NCBI RefSeq assembly: GCF_900116445.1
Contig: NZ_FPBH01000016.1
Coordinates: forward strand, 1-64,000
DNA length: 64,000 bases
Direction: 5' to 3'
Origin: Paraburkholderia aspalathi
Lineage (GTDB): Bacteria; Pseudomonadota; Gammaproteobacteria; Burkholderiales; Burkholderiaceae
Shown here: positions 24,747 through 33,739 of the stretch, one piece after another
Layout: the number at the start of each line of letters is the position of its first letter
Position numbering within the stretch: position 1 is the stretch's first letter
The notes under the pieces: model-generated
Database searches by the model: none
What the model saw: the letters and a program-made list of their open reading frames with translations, nothing else
What the model was told of the DNA's origin: nothing
Program-made: the position numbers and the translations under genes

Positions 24747-25754
24747 CTACGCATGTGGCTTGAGCGGTGCCCAACCTGTCTCGTGAATCACGCGTGCAAG
24801 GATCGTTTTCGCGGTGTCGTTGCCGGTGTCGATCGCGAGCGCCTCATTGGCGTGCTGGCGCGCGCAACTCCACGACTGCTGCGAGGCGCACAGTTGTGCG
24901 GCCTGCAACGCGGCGTCGCGGCGCGCGGCGAGTGGCTTCAATTCGGTCAGCAGGCTTTGTGCGTCGGCGTTGCCGGGCTGCAGCGTTTGCGCCGTGCCAA
25001 GCGCCGCTTGTGCCGCGGAGAGGTCGTTGGCGCGGAACGCCAGACGCGCTGCCTGCAGCGCTTGTGCGGCATCGCGGAACTGCGGCGCTGCTGGTTTTAC
25101 AGGCTCTGGGGGCAACGGCGGCGCGACGGGCGTGGTCAGGATTGTCGGTGCTGCCTTGGCGGGATTGGCGGCATTGCTGGGGATAGCGGGCTTAACCGCG
25201 GCGGCCTGATTCGTTGGCTGAGCCGGTGCGTACGGCGCGATCGTGCCGGTCGCCGTTCTGGCGTCCTGAGGATTGCCCGCCGCCTGCTCGGTATTGCCGC
25301 TCTGCGATTCGTGGTCGTCGCTGAATAGTGTAAAGGCGACATACGCTAGTCCGATTGCGCCAATCGCCACGATCGCGAGCAGCACCCGGCGTATCGGGAA
25401 CGCGCTGCGGTCCGCAGAATACTTCAGATCGGTGAGCGGCGGAATCGGCTCGTCCTCAGGCACGAGTGCCGGCGCTTCTATCGGGGACTCTATAGGCGCG
25501 GCTTCGTCGGTGACCGCAGTCGGCACGGCGAGGTCGATTTCAGCCGGCTGTGTCGGATCGAAGCCGTTTTTCTGCGCTGTCTTGCTGACGGCACTGGCGC
25601 GGCTGCCGGGAATCACGACACGCTTGTGCGGCCCGGCGTCAAGCGGATGCACGGCGCCACAATACGGGCAATAGTCTACTTGCCGGTACAGCGCACCACC
25701 GCAGCGTTTGCAGGGCGTCGGGAAACTATGGCCGAGTATTGTCTGGGTGGACAT
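24747..25754 (-). CDS. Zinc-ribbon membrane protein with TPR-like periplasmic part
   Basis: A 335-residue protein without a named family. CKRCGGALYRQVDYCPYCG at residues 15-33 is a zinc ribbon with Cys15, Cys18, Cys29 and Cys32. A cytoplasmic acidic/Pro-rich linker follows. RVLLAIVAIGAIGLAYVAF near residues 128-146 is a single membrane span. The remainder, after an Ala/Pro-rich linker, has helical repeats (AAQALQAARLAFRANDLSAAQAALGTAQ) resembling TPR units plus a Cys pair. The layout suggests a sensor or scaffold linking cytoplasm and envelope. AGGTGG lies 9 nt before the ATG. Confidence 0.7.
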   Translation of the reverse strand: MSTQTILGHSFPTPCKRCGGALYRQVDYCPYCGAVHPLDAGPHKRVVIPGSRASAVSKTAQKNGFDPTQPAEIDLAVPTAVTDEAAPIESPIEAPALVPEDEPIPPLTDLKYSADRSAFPIRRVLLAIVAIGAIGLAYVAFTLFSDDHESQSGNTEQAAGNPQDARTATGTIAPYAPAQPTNQAAAVKPAIPSNAANPAKAAPTILTTPVAPPLPPEPVKPAAPQFRDAAQALQAARLAFRANDLSAAQAALGTAQTLQPGNADAQSLLTELKPLAARRDAALQAAQLCASQQSWSCARQHANEALAIDTGNDTAKTILARVIHETGWAPLKPHA

Positions 25755-26115
25755 ACTGTGGACCCACCTGTGGAAAACAGTGCCGTTACGGCATGCTCCA
25801 GATCGTGTTGAGGCAGGAGTAATGTCCGCGGAAACCACGATCCACATGCGCTGGAGAACCTTCGGACGCAAGTCCTCGCTTGCGGTGCCACTAAATGCAA
25901 TATGTGGCGTTTCGATGAGAACGTCAATCGACGTTCTTACCTACTTTATGCACGCCAGAGCGCATTTGTAGGTACGACGAAACAGTGCATATGTCGGCAG
26001 AACGAACAGGCTGTCTGTTTTTTTCACACGGTTTGCGAAGTTACTGTGCGCAGGCGTCGACAACGATGGCGCGTTGGCGGAATTGGCAGAACGAAATGGC
26101 GGCGATGAAAGCAAA
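25755..26115. other. Intergenic stretch, upstream of the zinc-ribbon gene
   Basis: About 360 bp. The base composition is less GC-rich than the flanks, as expected for a promoter region of the zinc-ribbon gene (minus strand). No open frame with a ribosome site and no repeat beyond short chance matches was seen. Confidence 0.4.
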
Positions 26116-26147
26116 ACGAGGTCGAAGCGCGTAGCGTTCGACCTCGT
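26116..26147 (-). terminator. Intrinsic terminator of the MFS exporter gene
   Basis: Perfect 11-bp stem ACGAGGTCGAA / TTCGACCTCGT around a 10-nt loop. On the minus strand it is followed by TTTTGCTTT. It lies 48 bp past the exporter stop codon. Confidence 0.65.
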
Positions 26148-26194
26148 CATCAAGCGCTTGCAGAAAACACCCGCTGGAAACGGGATATGCGAAA

Positions 26195-27742
26195 TCAGTG
26201 CTTGCGCAGCGGATGATCCTTCAGAAGCCACGCGAGCGCAAAGGCCAGCACGACAACGCAGGCCGCCGAGAGATACACCGTGTGCAACGCGCCGGCAAAC
26301 GCTTGCAAATAGTCGCTGCGCAACGCTTCGGGCAACTGGTGGATGGCCGCCGGTCCGAGCGCGTGCGGCAATTCGGTGTCCGCCGGAATCAGTTTTTCCA
26401 GTCGCGCGGCAAGGCCGTTCGAAAACACCGCGCCAAAAGCGGCCACGCCGATCGAGCCGCCGATTGAACGGAACAGCGTCGCGCCCGAAGTAGCGACACC
26501 CATGTGCTTGAACTCGACCGTATTTTGCACGGCGAGAATCAGCACCTGCATCACCATGCCGAGACCGAAGCCGAGAATGCCCATGTCGATATACATCACA
26601 CGAATGGGCGTGTCGATCTGCAGGCGCGCGAGCAGCACCATCGCGACGGCCACGAGAAACGTGCCGGCGATCGGAAACATGCGGTACTTGCCGATCTTGC
26701 TGATTACGCGTCCGGTCACCATCGACATCACGAACAGGCCGCCCATCATCGGCAGCATTTGAATGCCGGCTTCCGTGGGCGTCGAGCCTTTGACCACTTG
26801 CAGATACAGCGGCAGGAACGTGACCGAGCCGAACAGCGACACGCCGATGATGAAGCCGATCAGACTGCTCAGCAAAAACGTGCGCTGTTTGAAGAGTTCG
26901 AGCGGCATGATCGGTTCGACGGCAGTGCGCTCCTCATGGATGAAGCCCCAGATCGCCACCAGCCCCATCCCCAGCGTGAACCACAATTGCGGCGACGACC
27001 ACGGCAGAATCGTGCCGCCCTGGCTCGTGAACAGGATGATGCAGGTCAGCGCGCCGGCGAGAAACGCGGCGCCCATGTAGTCGATGGTGTGCTTCACGTG
27101 CTGAACGTGCGGCTTGAAGACCGCACCGATCACAGCCAGCGAGATGAGGCCGAGCGGCAGGTTGATGTAGAAAATCCAGCGCCATGACAGATGCTCGACG
27201 AGAAAGCCGCCGAGCAGGGGCCCGACCACCGTCGCGAGACCGAATACGCCGCCGAATACACCCTGGAAGCGGCCGCGCTCAGCCGGCGGAATTACGTCCG
27301 CGATGGCGGCCATCGTCACGACTAGCAGACCGCCGCCGCCGAGCCCTTGCAGCGCTCGCAGCACGATCAGCTGGGTCATGTTCTGGGCGACGCCGCACAG
27401 CGCGGAGCCGACGAGGAACACGACGATCGCGGTTTGCAGCACGATCTTGCGGCCGAACAGATCGCCGAATTTGCCGTACAGCGGCACGACGATAGTCGAG
27501 CTGAGCAGGTAGGCGGTCACCACCCACGAGAGGTTGTTGAGCCCGCCGAGTTCACCGACGATGGTCGGCAGTGCGGTCGAGACGATCGTCTGATCGAGCG
27601 CGGCGAGCAGCATGACCAGCAGGAGCGCCGGAAACAGCAGGCGGATCGGCGGGTGGTCATTTGCCTGCTGGCCGGACTGCACATCTGGCTGCGCATCCGC
27701 CAGCGTTAGCCCGGCGGGTTGAGTCGTTGTCGTTTGGTCCAT
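26195..27742 (-). CDS. MFS multidrug exporter, DHA2 (EmrB/QacA-type)
   Basis: A 515-residue inner-membrane protein with 14 hydrophobic segments, the DHA2 size. AALDQTIVSTALPTI near residue 46 matches motif D1 of this family, GKFGDLFGRK near 90 is motif A, and LRALQGLGGGGL near 125 is motif B. It expels drugs or toxic organics using the proton gradient. It is divergent from a TetR regulator across an AT-rich 75-bp gap that contains a palindrome, so repression of the exporter by TetR is likely. A terminator follows. No membrane-fusion partner is adjacent. Confidence 0.9.
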   Translation of the reverse strand: MDQTTTTQPAGLTLADAQPDVQSGQQANDHPPIRLLFPALLLVMLLAALDQTIVSTALPTIVGELGGLNNLSWVVTAYLLSSTIVVPLYGKFGDLFGRKIVLQTAIVVFLVGSALCGVAQNMTQLIVLRALQGLGGGGLLVVTMAAIADVIPPAERGRFQGVFGGVFGLATVVGPLLGGFLVEHLSWRWIFYINLPLGLISLAVIGAVFKPHVQHVKHTIDYMGAAFLAGALTCIILFTSQGGTILPWSSPQLWFTLGMGLVAIWGFIHEERTAVEPIMPLELFKQRTFLLSSLIGFIIGVSLFGSVTFLPLYLQVVKGSTPTEAGIQMLPMMGGLFVMSMVTGRVISKIGKYRMFPIAGTFLVAVAMVLLARLQIDTPIRVMYIDMGILGFGLGMVMQVLILAVQNTVEFKHMGVATSGATLFRSIGGSIGVAAFGAVFSNGLAARLEKLIPADTELPHALGPAAIHQLPEALRSDYLQAFAGALHTVYLSAACVVVLAFALAWLLKDHPLRKH

Positions 27743-27758
27743 GGCGCCAAGGTGTTGA

Positions 27759-27770
27759 AATTAATTAATT
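27759..27770. promoter_or_regulatory. AT-rich palindrome in the exporter/TetR intergenic gap
   Basis: AATTAATTAATT is self-complementary over 12 bp, followed by a further ATTAATAT at 27776-27783. It lies between the divergent MFS and TetR genes in a conspicuously AT-rich island, so it is a candidate TetR operator. AT richness alone raises the chance of such palindromes. Confidence 0.4.
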
Positions 27771-27817
27771 CGGAGATTAATATATGCGACATTGTGTCTC
27801 TCGTCAAATTGAATGCA

Positions 27818-28606
27818 ATGGCAAGGATTACGTCAGATGACCGCGAAGTGAAACGCCAACCGCGCACCACGACCGCCGTGAAGGCGCGAAAGCTTTCGAA
27901 TCCGGCTTCAGCCGCGGCGGGCGATGCTGCGGACGCTTCAAATGCCGCATTGCCGTCCGCACCTACGCGGCGGCCGGGCAGGCCTTCGGGCTCGGCGCGC
28001 GGCCCGGAGCAGCGCAGCCGCCTGCTGGACGCCGCGCTCGTCCTGTTCGCGCGGCAGGGTATCGTCGACACCACGCTCGGGGAGATTGCCCGCGAGGCGG
28101 GTTTCACGCCGGCGATGATGCACTACTACTTCAAGACGCGCGATCAACTGCTCGACGTGCTGATCGATGAGCGTTTCGCGCCGCTGCGCGCGGGGATCGG
28201 AGTGCCGTTTCAGGAAAATCCCGACGATCCGGTGGCGGCCATTACGCAACTCGCGCAGCGTTTGGTGAAGACGGCGAGCGACAATCCGTGGTTTCCGTCG
28301 CTGTGGGTGCGCGAAGTGATCAGCGACGGCGGCTTGCTGCGTCAGCGCATGCATGAACGGTTTGGCGACGCGGCTCAGAAGGCGTCGCTGTTAGCCATCG
28401 CGCGCTGGCAAAAGGAAGGCCGACTGAATGCCGGACTGGAGCCCTCGCTGGTGTTCGTCACGCTACTGGGCATGACGATTCTGCCGCTGGCCACTTCGAA
28501 GCTGTGGCGTAACGATCCCGCGCGGTGCAACATCGGTAGCGAGGAGATCGCCCGGCATGCGGTGGCCTTGCTGGTGCAGGGCGTCGGTCCGGGCAAAGCG
28601 GCCTGA
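27818..28606 (+). CDS. TetR-family transcriptional regulator
   Basis: A 262-residue regulator with a 60-residue disordered Ala/Pro/Arg-rich leader before the DNA-binding domain. The HTH is GPEQRSRLLDAALVLFARQG followed by TTLGEIAREAGFTPAMMHYYFKTRDQLLDVLI (residues about 64-115). The ligand domain follows. Start choice is uncertain: no good ribosome site precedes this ATG, and the longer frame back to 27719 would overlap the exporter gene. It is divergent from the MFS exporter, its probable target. Confidence 0.85.
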   Translation: MARITSDDREVKRQPRTTTAVKARKLSNPASAAAGDAADASNAALPSAPTRRPGRPSGSARGPEQRSRLLDAALVLFARQGIVDTTLGEIAREAGFTPAMMHYYFKTRDQLLDVLIDERFAPLRAGIGVPFQENPDDPVAAITQLAQRLVKTASDNPWFPSLWVREVISDGGLLRQRMHERFGDAAQKASLLAIARWQKEGRLNAGLEPSLVFVTLLGMTILPLATSKLWRNDPARCNIGSEEIARHAVALLVQGVGPGKAA

Positions 28607-28619
28607 TACACCACGTGCC

Positions 28620-29342
28620 TCATTCAGAACTGCGTTTCTGCCGCCACGCCTCATACGCAGCCCTGGTTTTTTCGTTCGGCGGATAAGTGCCGGGCAGGGC
28701 TGCGCCCTCACGAATACGCTCGGTGAGAAACACTTCGAGTTGTTCCTGCTCGACGGCGGCTTGCGCAACTTCGGCTGCCATTTTGAACGGGATGACCACC
28801 ACGCCGTCCGCATCGCCCACGATCACGTCGCCGGGAAACACCGCGACACCGCCGCAGCCGATCGGCACATTGATATCCACCGCGTGATGCCGGATCAGAT
28901 TCGGCGGCGCGCTTGCGCCCGCACAAAACACCGGCATGCCGAGCGCGGCGATCGTCGTGCTGTCGCGCACAGGACCGTCGGACACCATGCCCGCCACGCC
29001 GCGCACCTGCAAGCGCTGTGAGAGGATCGAACCGAACGAGGCGCTGCCGCGTTCACCGCGGCAATCCTGCACGAGCACGTGACCGGCCGGAATGGTCTCG
29101 ACACATTTGCGCTGTGCGTACTCCGGATCCGCAAACAGTTCGAGTACGTCGATGTCCTCGCGCGAGGGAATATTGCGCAGCGTGAAGGCTGGCCCGACCA
29201 GATTTGCGCCAGTGTGCGCGGCGAGCGGGGCGACGCCCTGCATGAACGTATTGCGCAAGCCGCGCTTGAACAACTGGGTGGTCAGCGTGGCAGTGCTGAC
29301 ATGACGGAGTGCTTCGAGCGTGGCGGAGTCGAGATCGGACAT
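28620..29342 (-). CDS. RraA-like / HMG aldolase-family protein
   Basis: A 240-residue protein of the RraA/4-hydroxy-4-methyl-2-oxoglutarate aldolase fold. The diagnostic parts are GVAGMVSDGPVRDSTTIAALG near residue 121, where the Arg-Asp pair binds substrate and metal in true aldolases, and GDADGVVVIP near 183. Retention of that Arg-Asp pair favours an enzyme over the RNase E inhibitor RraA. It converges on the TetR gene with a 13-bp gap and stands alone. The most probable reaction is retro-aldol cleavage of a pyruvate-containing acid or decarboxylation of oxaloacetate. Confidence 0.82.
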   Translation of the reverse strand: MSDLDSATLEALRHVSTATLTTQLFKRGLRNTFMQGVAPLAAHTGANLVGPAFTLRNIPSREDIDVLELFADPEYAQRKCVETIPAGHVLVQDCRGERGSASFGSILSQRLQVRGVAGMVSDGPVRDSTTIAALGMPVFCAGASAPPNLIRHHAVDINVPIGCGGVAVFPGDVIVGDADGVVVIPFKMAAEVAQAAVEQEQLEVFLTERIREGAALPGTYPPNEKTRAAYEAWRQKRSSE

Positions 29343-29840
29343 GGTGTCGGGCGGCCTCAGGTTTTAGGGGAGGGAAGATGGCGCTCATATGACGTGCTGC
29401 GTCGCAGCGACGGAACGTCACGCAGCCGCTGCGATTTCGCGCACACGATCATAGCGCCGCTGTAGATCGCGCGGCAGGCTCGCGCAACCATGCTGCCGTA
29501 ACGACGAATCTGATGAATCTGGCGAAGCCGGCGAGGCACGCTACGTGCTACCTGAGGAGTGGATCTGAACGCCGTGCGGGAGAGATAACAGCGTCGGCGT
29601 CGCAATAGGACAGGAATGTCAGGGCAGATGCTGGGGTGGACAAGGCGATGGACGTGGGTTCGCGCCAGCCGCCACGGCGAATCGGGTGTCGGCATCGGTC
29701 AGCCAAGGCAGTGGAGCCGAGGGCCGGTTTTTCATTGGCGTGCAATTTTGGCGCGTTACTGTGCGCACGCGTTGCGCCGAGGCCATGTTTTACAATCGCG
29801 GGCCTGCATGCAACTCGACGCATGAAATCGAGTCGGAACC
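29343..29840. other. Gene-free stretch before the receiver protein
   Basis: About 500 bp. Small open frames are Arg/Ser-rich and overlap one another on both strands, without ribosome sites. It presumably holds divergent promoters for the aldolase-like gene and the receiver protein. No RNA gene, repeat or hairpin terminator was recognised. Confidence 0.4.
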
Positions 29841-30353
29841 ATGGACAGCAATACCGCAGCCGCGCAAATCGGCGGCAAACAGCAGGGCGATACGTTGGCC
29901 GAGTCTGATGGCCTAACCGGTTTTTTAGAGCAACAACAGAACATGAACGGAGCATTGAGGCTCGATCAGGCCACGATCGTGCTCGTCGAAGACGACCCGG
30001 ATAGCCGGGAATCACTGACCTTGTTACTCGAGGCGGAAGGGGCGCATGTCGTCGCTGTGGCGGATGCGGAAGAGGGCGTCGAAGCGGCGCTGCGGCTGTT
30101 GCCTGACGCCGTGGTGTGCGACCTCGAATTGCCGGCCATGGATGGCTTTTATCTGATCCAGCGGCTGCGCGATCACGAGATTCGCGGTGACCATGCGCCT
30201 TCAGTGGCCGTGGCGCTTACAGGCCATACCGACGACGCTTATCGCTTACGCAGCATCGGCGAAGGCTTCCAGCATTTCATGACCAAGCCGGCATTGCCGG
30301 AAGAGCTCGTGACACTGTTGCACGACGCGATCGACGCTCGCGCGGCAGGCTGA
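29841..30353 (+). CDS. Single-domain response regulator (receiver only)
   Basis: A 170-residue protein. After a 40-residue polar leader comes a receiver domain: IVLVEDDPDSRESL holds the acidic pair, VVCDLELPAMDGF holds the phosphoacceptor Asp near residue 93, and the conserved Lys is in FMTKPALP near residue 150. There is no output domain. Such stand-alone receivers act in phosphorelays or bind a kinase or motor. The leader is doubtful, as a second Met at 29943 begins the domain more directly. No kinase is adjacent. Confidence 0.88.
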   Translation: MDSNTAAAQIGGKQQGDTLAESDGLTGFLEQQQNMNGALRLDQATIVLVEDDPDSRESLTLLLEAEGAHVVAVADAEEGVEAALRLLPDAVVCDLELPAMDGFYLIQRLRDHEIRGDHAPSVAVALTGHTDDAYRLRSIGEGFQHFMTKPALPEELVTLLHDAIDARAAG

Positions 30354-30466
30354 GGAGCGGCCTCGCGGCCGGAGGGCGGTTTCTTGCCGCCGGATCTTCG
30401 GCCGCAAGCTTTCGTCTGGCGAAACGATCTGCAATCAGATTGCAAACCTGATTGCAGGCGCCGCTG

Positions 30467-31045
30467 TTATTTGGCGGCGGCGACCGGTGCAGCCGCGCTG
30501 GCGCTGGCCGCTTCCGCTGCCTGACAGGCGGAACACAACCCCTTCAATTCGATTTCATCGCTCGCAAGGCGGTAACCCGCGTCTTCGATTTGCGCGACGA
30601 GGGCCTGGCGCAGCTTCGGCTGATGCAACTCGGTGACGTTGCCGCATTGCTGGCAAACCACCAGAATGCCGTGCTGGCATTGGGTCAGGTCGTGGCAGAC
30701 GGTGAACGCATTGATCGATTCGATCCGGTGCACGAGTCCTGCCGAGAGCAGAAAGTCCAGCGCCCGGTAAACCGTAGGCGGCGCCGAGCCCGGATGGATC
30801 TGGCGCATGTCGTCGAGCAGCGAATAAGCTTTGGTGGCGCGCCCGGAATTCAACAGCAATTCGAGCACTTTGCGGCGGATCGGCGTGAGTTTTTCGCCGC
30901 GTTCGCGACAATATTCTTCCGCGAGAGTCAGTGCGGCTTCCTGCGATTCCCCGTGCCCACTGTGCATGTGCCCCGGCTCATGATGATGAGCGGAGGCAGC
31001 AGGCGTGGTTTTGTCGGCGTTCGCGGCGGGCTTGGCGGTCTTCAT
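30467..31045 (-). CDS. Fur-superfamily regulator, Zur-like
   Basis: A 192-residue repressor. Residues 1-40 are Ala/His-rich (HHHEPGHMHSGHG), a possible metal-binding tail. The winged helix follows (LTPIRRKVLELLLNSGRATKAYSLLDDM, PPTVYRALDFL). The dimerisation part carries CQQCG near residue 130 and GLCSAC near 168, the two CxxC pairs of the structural zinc site. The general layout is closest to Zur. On the minus strand, TATAAT (31057-31052) lies only 6 nt before the ATG, so the mRNA may be leaderless if that is the true -10. No zinc-transport genes are adjacent. Confidence 0.8.
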   Translation of the reverse strand: MKTAKPAANADKTTPAASAHHHEPGHMHSGHGESQEAALTLAEEYCRERGEKLTPIRRKVLELLLNSGRATKAYSLLDDMRQIHPGSAPPTVYRALDFLLSAGLVHRIESINAFTVCHDLTQCQHGILVVCQQCGNVTELHQPKLRQALVAQIEDAGYRLASDEIELKGLCSACQAAEAASASAAAPVAAAK

Positions 31046-31156
31046 GCGTGGATTATAAAGGCCATCGCGCCTGGCTGTGCCGGTGTGCGGCGTACCTGCC
31101 GATCGCGGCTGGACGCCTCGGTGGGACATGAGGCAGTCCTATAGCGGCCGGATTGT

Positions 31157-31783
31157 TCAAGTCAGCGGGAAATCGATGTATTTCTTGAATCCCGGGCGAG
31201 TCGCAAGCCGCGAATACCACCGCTCCAGATTCGGCAACGGCGGGCGTTCGACGCCGTCCAGTCCGAACCAGCGTTTCGCGTACGCGCCGATCACGATATC
31301 CGCAAGCGTGAACTTTTCGCCTTCGAGGAAGAAGCGGCCTTGCAGATGGTTATCCAGCAGGCGCCACAGCAACGTGACCGCGCTGAAGTCGGTAGCGAGC
31401 TTGCTGGCGTCGCGCTCGGCGGCGGGTGTGCGCACGAGGGCCCAGAACACCGGCCTTTCCGCGGGTTGCAGCGTGGTGAGCGACCAGTCGAGCCAGCGGT
31501 CGATGCTGGAGCGCAGTTTCGGTTCCGACGGATAGAGGAGGCTCGATTCGCCGTATTGCAGCACCAGATAGCGCAGGATCGAGTTCGATTCCCACAGCAC
31601 GAAGCCGTCGTCGACCAGCGTCGGAATTTTGCCGGTCGGATTCATCGCCAGGTAGTCGGGCTCGTTGTTGCGGCCGAATTGCAGTCCCGCGTCGATGCGT
31701 TCGTACGGCAGCACCAGTTCGTCGCAACACCACAAGACTTTCTGTACGTTGACCGAGTTGGCGCGTCCCCAGATCGTGATCAT
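31157..31783 (-). CDS. Glutathione S-transferase family protein
   Basis: A 208-residue cytoplasmic protein. The N-terminal thioredoxin-like domain has IWGRANSVNVQKVLWCCDEL with a Ser/Asn at the glutathione-activating position, MNPTGKIPTLVDD near residue 51 and WESNSILRYL near 66, the GSH-binding segments. The C-terminal helical domain contains the conserved FTLADIVIG N-capping motif near 155. Length is standard. It conjugates or reduces electrophiles. It stands alone and is divergent from the NERD-helicase gene; its start is 246 bp away. Confidence 0.9.
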   Translation of the reverse strand: MITIWGRANSVNVQKVLWCCDELVLPYERIDAGLQFGRNNEPDYLAMNPTGKIPTLVDDGFVLWESNSILRYLVLQYGESSLLYPSEPKLRSSIDRWLDWSLTTLQPAERPVFWALVRTPAAERDASKLATDFSAVTLLWRLLDNHLQGRFFLEGEKFTLADIVIGAYAKRWFGLDGVERPPLPNLERWYSRLATRPGFKKYIDFPLT

Positions 31784-32028
31784 CCGGTAAATCCTTTCTT
31801 TATATTGACAGGTGGCAAGCCGCGCGCGGCGCACGGCGTTCAGCCAGTAACGATACACGATGCGCATGGGTTTGCGCGCCGCCAGCCTGCAATCTGCTGC
31901 GTGAAATGTTGTCCGGAGCGCGGACAAAGCGCTTTGCGCACAGAGACCCGATTGCCACCCGATGTGCCATGCCGGCAACGCGCGGGCGTTGCGTACAATG
32001 AGCGCACCCGAATACGACGAGGCACCGC

Positions 32029-33732
32029 ATGGCCCGCATTGTCCCCGACGACTGGAAGAGCCTCGCCGCCACCGGCGCGGCCGCACGCGAACGCGAAACC
32101 CTCGCGTTGCTGGAAGAAGCGCTTCCCGATGGCTACACCGTCTATCACGGCGTGCACTGGACTCGTCTGAATCAGAATTTTTCAGTGTTCGGCGAGGCCG
32201 ACTTCGTGATCGTCAGCCCGGCCGGGCGCGTGATGATCGTCGAACAGAAAACCGGCTTCCTGCGCGAAACGCCCAAGGGGCTCGTCAAGGTCTACCTTCA
32301 GACGGAGCGCAATGTGGCGATCGCGCTCGCACATACCGTCGAAACGCTGCACCGGCGCTTCACCGCGGCGTTCGGCGCGGGTACGTATTTCATCGAAGAA
32401 CTGCTGTATTGCCCGGACCACATCGTCAAGGACGCGGCGATCGCCGGCGTGAATCCCGCACGGATCGTCGACGCGACGCGCAAGGACCGGCTTGCCGCGA
32501 TCATTCGCGAAGCGTTGCCGGCGGACGAAGCGCGCCTTGCCTGCGCACCGAAAATCCATCACTTTCTCGCTGACGAACTTTCGCTGACGCCCGACGCCAG
32601 CGCGCTGGTCGGCCAGGCCGGCACGCTCGTCACGCGTCTGGCCGGCGGCCTCGCGACCTGGGCGCGGCGACTCGAGTTTTCGCCGTTCCGGCTGCGCGTG
32701 ATCGGCACGGCCGGCTCCGGCAAGACGCAACTGGCGGTGCAGGTGATGAAGGACGCGGCGGCGCGTGGTCAGCGGCCTTTGTACGTGTGTTTCAACCGGC
32801 CGCTCGCGGATCACATTGCGCGGGTCGCGCCGCCTGAGGCGAAGGTGGCGAACTATCACCAGCTATGCGACTGGATCGCGCGCGATGCGGGCCGCGAGCC
32901 AGATTTCCAGTCCGGCGACGTCTTCAAACAGCTTGAATCGACTTTCGCCGAAACGCCGATCGACGCGCGCTGGCAATTCGACGTGCTGATCGTCGACGAA
33001 GGACAGGATTTCCAGCAGCCGTGGGTGGCCGCACTCGAGCGTCTGTTGCGGCCGGGCGCTGCGTGGTGGTGGCTCGAAGATCCGCTGCAGAATCTGTATA
33101 TGCGCGAGCCGGTCGAGCTGCACGGCTGGACCACGCTGAAAGAGACCACCAACTACCGCAGTCCGCGCGACATTCTCGATTATGTGCGCGACGTGGTCGG
33201 TGCTTCGGTGCAGGTCGCGGCGGACCTGGCCTCGGGCAGTCCGTTCGACGGCTCCGATATTTCGTTCTCCGTCTACGACGAAGCGAATGCCGCCGAAGGC
33301 AGCATCGAGGCAACCAAGCGGGCGATCACGCAGGCCTTGTCGCTCGGCTTTCGCAAACAGGATATTGCCGTGCTGTCGTTTCGCGGCCGCGAAGGCTCGG
33401 CGATGACCGCGCAGGATCATCTCGGACCGCATCGGTTGCGCAGTTTCACGGGTAAGTACGATCTGTTCGGCAACCCGGAGTATCGCGAAGGGGATGTGTT
33501 GTTCGAGTCGATCTACCGCTTCAAGGGGCAGGCGGCGCCGTGCGTGATTCTCACGGAGGTCGACTTCGAACTATTCGACGAGCGGATTGCACGCAAGCTG
33601 TTCGTCGGCGCCACGCGTGCGACGATGAAGCTGATCATCGTCGCCTCGCAGCGGGCCGCGCGGCATCTGCATCTGCGTGATGGTAAAGAACTCAAAGAAA
33701 CCAAAGATCTCAGAGAGACGAAAGAAGCCTAG
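32029..33732 (+). CDS. NERD-domain superfamily 1 DNA helicase-like protein
   Basis: A 567-residue protein. Residues about 17-130 are a NERD (nuclease-related) domain with the pattern GEADFVIV (55-62) and EQK (72-74), keeping the acidic and Lys residues of a restriction-like nuclease core. Residues about 220-555 are a UvrD/Rep-type ATPase: Walker A GTAGSGKT at 226-233, Walker B IVDEGQDF at 321-328, and YRFKGQAAPCVIL...GATRA near 500-540 as late helicase motifs. The C-terminus is a short Lys/Glu repeat (KELKETKDLRETKEA). It is probably involved in DNA or RNA processing; defence is only one possibility. It converges on the PRTase-HAD gene. Confidence 0.82.
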   Translation: MARIVPDDWKSLAATGAAARERETLALLEEALPDGYTVYHGVHWTRLNQNFSVFGEADFVIVSPAGRVMIVEQKTGFLRETPKGLVKVYLQTERNVAIALAHTVETLHRRFTAAFGAGTYFIEELLYCPDHIVKDAAIAGVNPARIVDATRKDRLAAIIREALPADEARLACAPKIHHFLADELSLTPDASALVGQAGTLVTRLAGGLATWARRLEFSPFRLRVIGTAGSGKTQLAVQVMKDAAARGQRPLYVCFNRPLADHIARVAPPEAKVANYHQLCDWIARDAGREPDFQSGDVFKQLESTFAETPIDARWQFDVLIVDEGQDFQQPWVAALERLLRPGAAWWWLEDPLQNLYMREPVELHGWTTLKETTNYRSPRDILDYVRDVVGASVQVAADLASGSPFDGSDISFSVYDEANAAEGSIEATKRAITQALSLGFRKQDIAVLSFRGREGSAMTAQDHLGPHRLRSFTGKYDLFGNPEYREGDVLFESIYRFKGQAAPCVILTEVDFELFDERIARKLFVGATRATMKLIIVASQRAARHLHLRDGKELKETKDLRETKEA

Positions 33733-33739
33733 CCACCGC

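Noticed and set aside
26039..29774. 13-bp identical core GTTACTGTGCGCA at 26040 and 29755
   Set aside because: By chance several dozen 13-mers would recur in 64 kb; no hairpin, context or third copy supports a mobile repeat.
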